This document shows, one piece after another, positions 1 through 9,333 of a DNA stretch of 64,000 bases. A program made the position numbers and the translations under genes. Each line of letters begins with the position of its first letter. Within the stretch, counting starts at the first letter, position 1. Origin of the DNA: Oscheius sp. JU75 (taxonomy: Eukaryota > Nematoda > Chromadorea > Rhabditida > Rhabditidae); NCBI GenBank assembly GCA_037178855.1, contig JASJZC010000005.1, forward strand, positions 7,130,001 to 7,194,000, read 5' to 3'. The notes beneath the pieces were generated by a model. The model was not told the origin of the DNA and ran no database searches. It saw nothing but the letters and a program-made list of their open reading frames with translations.

Positions 1-255
1 ACTGTCACTGTATAATTTGTTTCACTCTCTCTCTATCTCTATCACTCTCCCTCTCTCTGGAAGAGTTCAAAAGGGAGTAAACTAACGAAAAAAGTCTGTT
101 TTGAAAATCTTCGTCACATCTCGATCTGCATAAACAAGCGCCTCTTTTGTAAACACCACAAGGCAGTCGGTATCCACTGTTCCCAGACTAGATATTTTAT
201 TTTGGAGGGAAAAAAAACCACGTGTATCTCCCACTCTTACAATGACCCAAAAGTA

Positions 256-696
256 TCATTTCTTGGGACGAAGATTGTAGACAGAATAGGGATAGCACTT
301 GGGCATCATCTGGGGATACTGCTTCTTCTTCGGATCGTATCTATTGGCCGAAATGAGGTGTGCCTTCGAGGTAGTCGGTTTTCCCGGTTCCGGTATTCTG
401 AAAAGAAACTCTGGTTTTCATGAATCGACTTACCCGTAGTAAGGGTCGAACGGGGTGTTCTGCATGTCGTTCGTCCTCTTGGGATATTTTCCAAGAAAGA
501 CTTCCTGTTGTTTCCGGAGCAATAGGTCAAGAGAAGGAGCAGGCGATGAGGAGCCAGTCAGTTCCGGACATGTCAGACCATTCTTGAAAGTATCATTCTT
601 TATGATATTGTCACATTCCATGCGGACATTAGTCGTCTTTGGAAGAGTGCTAGTCACGGAGGTGAGAATCTTCTTGACAGGAACACTGAAAATCAT
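256..696 (-). CDS. Small two-exon protein, 134 aa, function unknown
   Basis: Exon 1 spans 696-434 and exon 2 spans 397-256. A GTAAGT donor follows a GG-ended codon and a TTTTCAG acceptor restores frame to a TGA stop, so the joined frame is 135 codons. The N-terminus (MIFSVPVKKILTSVTSTLPK) is basic, hydroxyl-rich and free of acidic residues, which would suit a mitochondrial targeting sequence. The C-terminus is rich in Pro, Lys and Tyr (NRYDPKKKQYPQMMPK). I see no transmembrane helix and recognise no family. The exact splice phase and the lack of stops across the junction make this better than a chance frame. A mitochondrial protein is an inference from the N-terminus only. Confidence 0.55.
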
Positions 697-719
697 ACGT
701 TCAGGAGCCTAAACTAGTC

Positions 720-764
720 AAAGCTTCCATTCAACCTGTTGTTAACAGGTTGAATGGGAGCTTT
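720..764. repeat. 45 bp inverted repeat (hairpin)
   Basis: Two 21 bp arms (AAAGCTTCCATTCAACCTGTT and its complement) match with one mismatch and are separated by only 3 bases. It lies just upstream of the small minus-strand gene. It could be the end of a foldback element or a structured regulatory element. Confidence 0.8.
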
Positions 765-813
765 CCGAAGCACTTCTTCTAGCTAACTGTATTCACTCTC
801 TTCTGTCTCTCGT
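761..813 (+). repeat. Direct repeat copy 1 (about 53 bp)
   Basis: Starts with CTTTCCGAAGCACTTC and runs to TGTCTCTCGT. A second copy lies about 590 bp downstream with a handful of differences. The right arm of the hairpin at 720-764 runs into this copy. Confidence 0.7.
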
Positions 814-1348
814 TATCCGAAGCTCGGATCGCCATGAAACATGAATCATACCTGGGAACAGACGTCCTCCCCAAATCAATAACAGAGTCACCAGCATGCT
901 GGAGCTTTGTAGGAAGAGTGTAGTAGTGAGTCCAGGGAAGCATTTTGAGACTCACTGCCGAACTGTTGATCAATAATGAGCGAGTTGAATAGACTGAAAG
1001 AAAAAGGGCAGCCACCTGCAAAAAGTCTGCCCCGGGTCAGGCGATCAGCCTTGTTTAGAAGCGGGAATGGATAGAAAAAAAAATGACTGCAAATACAAAA
1101 GAAACTTTTTAATAAAATGATAATGTGATTGAACGAAAGGACCACCTACAGAACGACTAGTCAAGAAGAGATTGTTATATGTCGGGTCTCCGCACTTCCC
1201 GTGCACCAAACTGACTGACGAGTAAAAGAGATCACAGTTGATAAAATCTAAATAAAGCATCATACCGGTAGCTACCAATAACATCATATGGTCTCTAGAT
1301 CCACTGAACGGGTACTTTGGGCAAACAAAGATACAGAAGAACAAGAAA

Positions 1349-1401
1349 CTTTCCGAAGCACTTCATCTAACTAACTGTATACACTCCCTTTGTCTCTCGT
1401 C
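1349..1401 (+). repeat. Direct repeat copy 2 (about 53 bp)
   Basis: Same order of words as copy 1: CTTTCCGAAGCACTTC, then CTAACTGTAT, then TTTGTCTCTCGT. The hairpin is not present next to this copy. The two copies may bound an old insertion, but I see no transposase or terminal inverted repeats between them. Confidence 0.65.
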
Positions 1402-1991
1402 TCTCAGCCGCTGCTCCTATTGCCTTTTTTATCGACCAAACAGTCTCTTCATTTCCATTTTCTCCCCTCCCCAGTCACTCGCAGGCACCAATTCTCACAA
1501 GCTCCGTGGTCATTTCTCCCATATCGAATAAGTCGTGACCTACTGTAGACCTCCTCTCTCTTCCCACTCATACCATTATTACTCATCGCCTCAATCACTC
1601 ACTCTAGCAATCCGGCCAATATCCAACTTGTCTTGGAGTTGCCTGACTTTTTGATCATGAAGGGTGTACGCTTGCTGTTGTACTCTTCACCCTTGTAGTA
1701 CTGTTACTACTCTCACCGTTCTAGTCTTTAGCAAAGTCCTGATCTCGGTTTTCGAGCGAATTGAAAGCAATCACAGGCTAGAGGTGTTGACCAGCATTCT
1801 CCCGTATGTTATAGCACAGACTCTCGGAATCCCATTCGGCGCTCAGTTCCTTTTTTAAGGACATCAATTTGAAACCTTTGTCTTTGTTCACCTCCTTCGG
1901 CTCTCGGCGACTCTGATTCACCCCCTTGTCACGTGACCTCCTCAGTGTTGCACCATACCTCTCTTTTCTTACCTATACTCTTCTGACCAAC

Positions 1992-3303
1992 ATGCAACGT
2001 TTCGTGCTTGTAGGTCCCTCTGGCCATATGGATTCTCCAAGAGGGATGGATCAGTATAATACTGCCTACTACCAGCGTGCTGCCGATAGGTTCGAAACTT
2101 ATCCTTTCTGACTAAACTGAATTTCAGTCTTCTTCAAGTTGCCCAGCAGATCCTGAACGCTCGTCAAGACATTTTGAACGTGATTGCCACGATGGAAGAG
2201 GAGCAAAGTCTGAAGGAAGCTGCTGAAAACAAGAAAACGCACAACGAGGGTATCCTAACTCATTCCGGAGACGATGCTGCAGCCACTTATATAATCAAAA
2301 CAGGTATGGGATTCTTTAGAATTTAGATGAGCCTTTAGCAAGAAGGTCGATCAATAGTCACAACCTGAGAGCGTGTACAAGAAGAGACTCCGCGTTTTGA
2401 CACCTAGAGAGTGAAACGTTATTACTCATGACAATTTTATAATGGGGTGAAGAGGGCGCATCTGAACGGCAGGAAAGATAACTGTTACCAACATACGATG
2501 AGACTGTAAAAGTATCCCCTCGAGTTGATTTGAAGAGAGAACCTGCCCAACCCGGAGATTTAGAATCTTCAGTTCTCTAGTCCCTAAAGCTACTGCATCT
2601 GGCTTCATCGTGATCGTCCTTTCTCCTCATGCTTGTGTTCCCTTGTTAGTTCAATCGCCTAGACTCTTGGTAAATGTCAAACAATATGTGTGGTTACCGA
2701 TCATGCCTAAAAACAGTCATGGTCTTCTGCGGGAACCAATGTTCCCACATCACTTCTCCAATGAGACTTTCAGCACCAAGAAATTCTGTCCCCTCGAGAT
2801 CGGACGAACCGAAGAAGTACAACAAAAGGATTTGGACTCTCTTCAGTCATCCGATCAAGAAGGAAAGTTGCGACGATGAAATAGACACTCCAGACAAGGC
2901 CAAATGGTCCTGTGACCGATGCGGGAAGACGTTCAATAACCGCTCTATACTGAAGAAGCATCACTTCATCCACACGGGAGAGCAGCCTTACAAGTGCGAT
3001 TCTTGCAACAAGAGGTTAGTTCCAATCGCCTTGCCTGTCTAACTATCTATAGTTTCAATCGAAGAGATAACATGAACCGTCACAGAAGAGTCTGCAACAA
3101 GCTGACAGTTGACTACTCTAAACTGTTCCATGATCAGCTTCCGATCGAGCCTTCTACCACGCCCGTTTCTTCCCCCTTTCCTACAATTCATGTGAGTCGT
3201 GTTTGGTCCCTAAAGGTTTGTTTTTCAGCAGATCATGGCCAGAATACTGTCACCTATCTCCAGCCCCGAATCCATCGACACACCCTCTGTTTCGCCTCAG
3301 TAG
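1992..3303 (+). CDS. C2H2-type zinc-finger protein, two fingers
   Basis: Five exons splice in phase: 1992-2089, 2128-2303, 2774-3014, 3053-3191 and 3229-3303 (TAG). The product is about 242 aa. Residues roughly 33-70 ([19 protein letters not shown]...) look helical. The second half carries a classical finger ([18 protein letters not shown], with H-x4-H) and, after a standard TGEQPYK linker, a second finger split by the intron ([21 protein letters not shown]) that ends in Cys rather than His. The C-terminal tail is Ser/Pro-rich. It is presumably a nuclear DNA-binding regulator; two fingers alone do not identify a target. Exon 3 could start upstream at the in-frame acceptor near 2719, so the middle is less certain than the finger region. 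Confidence 0.8.
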
Positions 3304-3961
3304 TTTGTTTGTTCATCATGTTCGTTATTGTAGTTTTGTTCTGGTATGTCGAAAACCACGGAAATCTGTACCTCTGCTCCTGTCTCAGCTGGCGCTTCCT
3401 CGTTTCTCCTCCAATTTTCCCGCCTATTTCTGACAGAAAACAAGCGATCTATCATTGCCTCCTGTTTGTCAATCATCTGAACAACTATCAGCTTCCAGTG
3501 ATCTGTCAGCAGTCGCCCCACAACTGACCTCTGTAACCAATTCGCGGCTGCTTGTTCCGGCCAGAGCGGGTGCAAAGCTGTTCTCATACGTGGTTTTTTG
3601 AATTACACGTGCTATAAAATGCCACGTGAATGACCACTATCTCGTGGCCTTAGAATGTCTTTTTTTCCTTCCACACGAAATTGGTGCCCGTTCTTACGAG
3701 AGAGAGAGAGAGCACCTAGTTGATTGCAGGCATAGGCAAAAGAGCTGATTGTGGTTAAATAAACATAATTCCAGTGCTACAATTCGGAGCACTCTCCAGT
3801 CGACGAGCATACCGTTCATCAACACGCTGGCATGACCAGAAAAATCAACATAAGCTACCGTTTGCCTCAGGACGTGGAATCCTCGACTCTCAAGAACCAT
3901 CTTCAGCTCAACGGCTCTGATTATCACAGCGAAAAAGACGAATAAGTAAAAACAGATGAGT
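3304..3961. other. Convergent intergenic region
   Basis: It lies between the 3' end of the zinc-finger gene and the 3' end of MED20. It contains a short AG dinucleotide run near 3700-3714 and no supportable exon. Confidence 0.5.
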
Positions 3962-4630
3962 TTAGCTCCGAGATCGCATGTTTTTGAAGATGTTAAGATA
4001 CTGGAAGATTGTGTCGAGAGTGTTGTAAGGTTCGGGCGTGAGCTTGCTGATGATTTCCGGCTTTGCTTGGGCGTATTTCGGGAAATGAAGTGTCATAAAC
4101 TCGCTCAGCATGGGGAGAGCATGGAAGGCCATCATCGAGGGCTCGTAGTCAACTTCGACGATGACTCCTTTGACCGTCGTGACCTGGGAAGCCGTTCCGA
4201 CTCGGATTACGAAGTCACGGAAGCGGTACTCCTGGCCGGAGAGCTGAAAATTGGCATTTTTTTCGACGACAAATAGAAAAACCAACCTCAAATTTCGCCT
4301 GTGAATCTGGAGTCAATCCTGCCGACATCTTCGTCAAAATGAGGTCGAAACCTCGATCACATGTGGCTTTTGGACTCGTCTTTAGGTTATCCGTCGGTGC
4401 TGAAACATCTTCATTAACCATGAGTGAAAGAAAATACCAATAGCAAAAGAGGTCTGTGGATACTGAGAATGATGAAGGACGTAGCAGACGCTGCTTCCGA
4501 CCTTCTCGGTGGGATTGTAAGGAAGACAATCGACACTGTACGGGCCGAGATTCTGTGCTCCTTCTAGCTCGAGCAGACTCTCGATATCGGCTGCGACTCC
4601 CTTGTGCTCGAAGACCCACGCGACTCCCAT
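3962..4630 (-). CDS. mdt-20: Mediator complex subunit 20 (MED20)
   Basis: Three exons (4630-4438, 4399-4287, 4243-3962) join in perfect phase to a 195-residue protein, close to the 212 of human MED20. It starts [11 protein letters not shown], like animal MED20 (MGVTCVSQMPV), and keeps the family order: N-terminal strand; YVLHHSQYP (human YVMHNSEYP); [11 protein letters not shown]; the [17 protein letters not shown] segment (human GTRYQYCDFLVKVGTVT); VIVEVDYEP; and the C-terminal helix with [14 protein letters not shown] (human DTMVQYMELFNKIR). MED20 binds MED18 in the Mediator head module and links activators to RNA polymerase II. The start lies 259 bp downstream of the stop of the upstream same-strand gene, a spacing that fits a nematode operon. 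Confidence 0.93.
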
Positions 4631-4889
4631 TCTGGAAAAGAATTGAAAATGATATTTCACACGAGAAAGGTACGAAAGAGCTAGTGAAACTCGGATAAAA
4701 GTCAATAAAAAGCGATTAGAAAGTAACCCGTTTATTGTGTACAAAGAGCAGAAAGTATACAAACTAAAACCGGTACCATTTATACAGCATAAGCCCTAGT
4801 TGAGAGTTGAGAGATTTGGAGCGATGGCCGGTTCCTAGAGATTCTATATACGTGCATGTTACATTTTTTGATGAAAATACGAGCATTCC
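4631..4889 (-). other. Intercistronic gap upstream of MED20
   Basis: About 259 bp separate the upstream gene's stop from the MED20 start on the same strand. That size suits operon processing with SL2-type trans-splicing, although no SL site can be proven from sequence alone. Confidence 0.4.
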
Positions 4890-6028
4890 TCAGTCAAAGT
4901 CGTTCTCCTCGGAATCGATGTACATTTTGACGAGTGGCACAGTGTCTTTTACCTTCATTAGATGGGGCATGAGGTAGCGAATGACACAGTCCTGGAGACT
5001 CGGCACTGTTTGACAGTACGTGTCCACTTTCGTCCCGGATGTCTTTTTCAGATTGTTCAGAAAGGACCACTGGATCGCGCGATACACTCCGTCTCGGTAC
5101 ACGGCTTCGAAGGCTATTTTTTCACCTAAAGTTGCTTTTTGGATAGAAAGGGAGAAGACAAACCTAACCCTAGAATTTCATCGAGGCCACTCGCACTCGT
5201 CCCGCGATCTCCTCCGTGCCAATTGATGATCGGACAGAGGATTTGACCGTAGGTTACTGAGAAGATGTAGGCTGTCATCGGTTCGACCTCTATCACTGTT
5301 CCTGACCCTAAAGTGAATTTTTGGGAGAACAACAAAGATAAAGTACCCATAAAGATTGAATTCGATGACTGCAGCGCCTTTGTTACTTCTTTGACAACAT
5401 AGGCTATCCACTGAATCCCGTTTTTCGGCACTTGGGCCCTGATATTCACGTTTAACTTGTCCCCTGAAATGTTAATTTTTTTGGGGGAAGAAGAATTCAA
5501 ACCTGGTGTTAAAGTGGGATAGACCTTTTCGAAGATCCCGAAAATGGTTCGAGGGACGAAAATGTTGCCGAACTCGGTGGAGTCGGCAATGATATGGTCT
5601 GGCAAACAGAGACCGACGAAGCAGGTACACTGAATCGAAAAAATGTTGTTGTGAAGAAGAAAGACTTACATTGACGACTGAAGTTGAAGGATCTCCACTG
5701 GCAAACAGGTCTCCTTTGTTGTTTGAAGCACCAGGCGCTCTTACATGCCTCATCTGCCAGATTTTCTTATGAAAAGCCAAAAATTACAGCTTCAAACCTT
5801 TCTAGCAACGTAATAGACGCCATTTTTCGGTGTTTGTAGCACTGCCGTGAGAGAGACTGAGTCTCCAACTTGATACTTTCGACGCATGTCCGGAACATTT
5901 TCTTCGGGCGGAACACCGGCGGCCAGAGGACAGAAGACTGTTTGACTTTGTGCTTCAACGAAGGCGAATTTCGTCTGCACATTCGTTACCCTCCCCAAGC
6001 AGTTGAGCTTGAGAGGCCTCTCGGCCAT
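4890..6028 (-). CDS. Unrecognised protein with two copies of a compact (OB/S1-like?) module
   Basis: Six exons join in frame: 6028-5798, 5753-5670, 5629-5503, about 5463-5348, about 5309-5167 and about 5127-4890. They give roughly 310 residues. Module 1 (about 1-77) reads LNCLGRVTNVQTKFAFVEAQ ... YQVGDSVSLTAVL, then QTPKNGVYYVARK. Module 2 (about 106-185) reads CTCFVGLCLPDHIIAD ... FEKVYPTLTPGDKLNVNIRA, then QVPKNGIQWIAYVVKE. The shared endings (PKNG-hydrophobic-x-hydrophobic-A-x-x-V) and the preceding 'GD-x-hydrophobic' strands point to an internal duplication of a small beta domain that resembles cold-shock/S1 folds. The C-terminal half is unlike anything I know. The start codon follows TTCGTTTTCAG directly, a trans-splice-type acceptor. 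Function unknown; nucleic-acid binding is inference. Confidence 0.75.
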
Positions 6029-6408
6029 CTGAAAACGAATTTTTGAGAGAGATAGTCGCTGGAGAAAAAGAAAAAAGCAGGAGTTTTTTGTATACAAATT
6101 TGCAGGCAAGTGGCCGTGTATTGGTCCTAAAGCTATATTTTCAGTACTGCTTTTAGGCGTTGCGACATATATTCAACAAGAAAATGAAGGGAAAATGAGG
6201 AGGCTTATCGCTGGAAAAGGTTCAGAAATAAATGGAACAAATTTTTATTACGGTAGTTTTGTCGTCAAATCCAGAGAGAAATTACACCGCCTCTGCGTAT
6301 TTTGTAATGAAATTCTGGGATTTGCCAATTTAATTCATTTCCTCAACTCCTTATCTGTTCCTACTTCTTTTCCGACAACAAAACTGCATTCTAGACCACA
6401 TTGGATGA
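6029..6408. promoter_or_regulatory. Shared intergenic (bidirectional promoter) region
   Basis: This 380 bp gap separates the starts of two divergent gene clusters and must contain both promoters unless outrons are longer. A trans-splice-type acceptor lies directly before 6028 on the minus strand. I see no TATA box or other motif I would name. Confidence 0.55.
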
Positions 6409-9105
6409 ATGAACCGTCTCCAGTACTGGGTCCACGAGTTCCTGGACAGATGGGAGGATCTTGACCTCGTGACGAAAATCCGCTTTTTGAGGCGGTATCC
6501 GAGAAGAAGGATTGCCGGAGCTCTCCTCGTCACTCTCCTCTTTCTCTACTGGTTCTTCTCCGGTGAACGACAAGAGAATCCCTCGACTGTCAAGCAGTGT
6601 GTCAATGATCGTCTTCGACACTGGTCGCAGAAGTTCGACGAGCTGGATGTTGGTGTTGAGCATTCCTCGGTTGATTTTATCGGGAATGGCTACGTTGGCG
6701 TGGATTCGAATGGGGAAATGAGGTAGTATTGTTTCCTAATGTTTTCAACCAAGAAGTTTCAGATTTGCCTCGAATTCTTCGCGTGTTTTGGATCTCCAGA
6801 CGGGTTTCTTTCCCTTCGTCAAAATTTCCTCGTCAGATGGCAGCCGTCCAGCTGAAAGTCTTCTCACCGACTTCAAGAACGGTGTCATTAAGCGCATTCA
6901 GTGTTTCCTCGTGGTGATTACCTATTTTGCTCTGGCAAAACGACGAGTTTAGGACAATGAATGTGCGTGTTTGCTGAACACGGTCTACGCTCATCGCACC
7001 AGGAGGGGTCTGCTCGTTCAAGAGGTTCAAATAACTAATCCTACGGTTAGTTTTTGTCCTTCTTTTTCAGCGGAAGAAATTTCCAGCGCGGTTCTCTTCG
7101 TCTCAACATGGATCGGACAGCATCGCCGCTGTGGCAGAAAGACGCGAGGTTTGTCCACTTCTTCATTTTATACCATTGTTCGAGACTTTCCCCATTCTGA
7201 GACTTTTTTCCAGCAACAGCGATCTTCATCACAGGACGATAATCAAAAACAACCGGAACCTCGTCGTCTCCTCTTCCATCTGCTCAACACCTCCAGGTCA
7301 AGTCGAGGTCGCCTCTAGAAGGTAAATCTACCTGTCCTTGTGATCGGAATAGCTAGCATATGCTTCAGTTTGGCCAGCTGGTCTCAAACATGTTCCCGTT
7401 TACACGGTTGCCTCATGTTGCATCAGATTGGAGCTTCAGCAAACATTTTGTATTTTGCAACTACCTATTTCTGTCCTATCCTCAATAAGTGGCCCATTTC
7501 CAGAGAAGAGACCTTCCGTCTGACCTGCTCCGTCGGCTACATTGGGAGCAATGCTGGTGACTCCTCATCTGTCAAACAACTGCTTTCTAAGATTGCCGTG
7601 GACGGGTATCAGACTGTCACCTCGCTGAATGGAGTTGTCGTGGACAATGAGCACTCCGAGGCGTGGAACAAGGTAACGTTTGCTATCGGAAGCGAGTTAG
7701 ACGGAACCTGTCGAGTCCGGTCACCTCTAAGCGCTAGCCTGTAATTAGCAAGAAAGTTTGTTGGAAGCAACCGACAGCTACACGCGCGTTCTCTGGAAGT
7801 GTCTCTACCAATGAAATCTCCCCGAAAGTAGTCTGGTTTCAAATTGAATGCTCGACCATGAACATGTTTTCAGCTCAAAAAGAGTTTGACTAGCTGCTGC
7901 TTTCGTCCCTACCAAATTTTGCTCAAAATCAGTTTTTAGATCCATCGAGTTGGCTTCCATCTCTCTCATTCGAAAGCTCCCCAAGTGCTGAGCAGCGACC
8001 GGATCAATTCGACCAAATATGCAGTCTTGTCTAATATTCGTGCCCCACTTCTCGAGCTCGATACAGACGATCACACAAAAAGAGTCAGTTATCTTCGTTT
8101 TGCTACTGATATCATCTATTCAGACGCTAACGAACATGTCGCAGCAGAGAGAACGATGCTACAGTGGTCACTCGAATCTGCTCTTTCCCAGTCGTCTCTG
8201 GGAGGACATCAGCCGGCCCGAACAACTTGTCAAGTTGGCCGATCTGTGGCTGTTGACGTTGGACAAACGAGGCTGCTCGTCTCTTCTCAAGTCCGGAGCT
8301 CCCGGCTTCGCTCAGGCCTTTGTTCTCTCTCTCACCGCCTGCTCCTTCCACGACAATCATCTGGAGATGGGGATGGCTGCCAGTGATCTTCATCGCGAGA
8401 TGTCCTTCAGCGGAATCCCGATTGGCAGTTCTGAGGCGACAGTGACAGTTCAAGTGCGAATTGGCTCTGATAACCGGCCTTATCTCGAGGTTTTTGTATC
8501 GTTTTTTGTTGAAATAGGAAAGTTTTAGGCCTCAGCAACGGATACTCTCTACGCCTGTGACGGAGGATGTCTGGACGAACCGGTCACACTGGGAAAGTCT
8601 CTGACGAAACTTCCGGTCAAGGTTGGTTTAGCCTCGGGATTTCTTTTGCTGCACTTATCCGCTTTCCTAAATCTACAGGACCGCGTTTTCAACTTTTCAG
8701 CTGATACGTTTGTAATTCTATGGGAACTAGTATCTAACAAACATCTCGTTTATCCAGGTAACAAAGCCGGCGACGAGTATTCTCTACGTGGCAGGCTCTC
8801 GTAAACATCTCGAACAGCTCCGTTCCACGATCCATGTCTCCGATGTCGGCGCAGCTCCAGCTCACGAGGAGGACGTTCTCAGTCTGCACAGGACCGGAAG
8901 TCGTTTCGGCGGTCTTCCGACCTCATTCTGGGTCTTCCTCGGTGTCCTTCTCATCGCCTTCCATGCCTTCTTGGCTAAATTGTTATGGTACATCTTGTTT
9001 CTTGCTTCTAAAATACTAAGATTCAGGTCGGAGTGGAGAAAAGGCGACATGACACCTTACAATCCGTATCTCCGGAACCGATATAGTTATGCTAGGTCTC
9101 ATTAA
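6409..9105 (+). CDS. KIAA2013-family single-pass membrane protein
   Basis: Eleven exons splice in exact phase: 6409-6722, 6763-6913, 6953-7045, 7087-7148, 7214-7321, 7504-7672, 7940-8083, 8124-8489, 8529-8621, 8758-8987 and 9027-9105. The product is 602 aa (human KIAA2013 is about 634). Family landmarks in order: an N-terminal hydrophobic anchor or signal (ALLVTLLFLYWFF); GNGYVGVDSNG; AHRTRRGLLVQEVQITNPT; KAPQVLSSDRINST; RCYSGHSNLLFPSRLWEDIS; LDKRGCSSLLKSGAPGF; DNHLEMG; YACDGGCLDEPV; and a C-terminal TM helix near 560-580 (FWVFLGVLLIAFHAFLAKLLW) with a short basic tail. Most of the chain should be lumenal or extracellular; the biochemical role of the family is not established to my knowledge. 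It leads a rightward cluster with mars-1 and ESF1. Confidence 0.9.
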
Positions 9106-9333
9106 TCGAATCATTCAGCCAGAAAAGTGCTCTTTTCGCGTTCACTTTGTACATTAGAAATGTTTGTTTACGAGTATTTTTCCGAAGGGTTTTCTTGCTT
9201 GTAAATAGCTTTATGAACATCATTATTTATTTACAAAAATACCTTTTTTATGCTTGTATTTTCTTTTTGTTTTATGGTTACAATCCATGTTTACTCCACT
9301 TTCACTTGTTTTGACCATTCTAAACAGATTCAG
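9106..9333 (+). other. Intercistronic gap, KIAA2013-like to mars-1
   Basis: A 228 bp gap of AT-rich sequence ends in CTAAACAG five bases before the mars-1 ATG, which fits an SL2-type trans-splice acceptor. Confidence 0.45.

Larger units (their letters stand above)
697..1991. other. Intergenic region between the small gene and the zinc-finger gene
   Basis: I see no convincing exon here. The stretch holds a 45 bp near-perfect inverted repeat and two copies of a roughly 53 bp direct repeat, listed separately. Short frames on both strands have no splice-compatible partners or recognisable motifs. The right side probably includes the promoter and 5' UTR of the zinc-finger gene. Confidence 0.5.

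Noticed and set aside
1045-1344. 99-codon minus-strand frame with hydrophobic segments
   Set aside because: Pyrimidine-rich sequence on the coding strand gives runs of Phe/Leu/Ser; no start context or splice sites.
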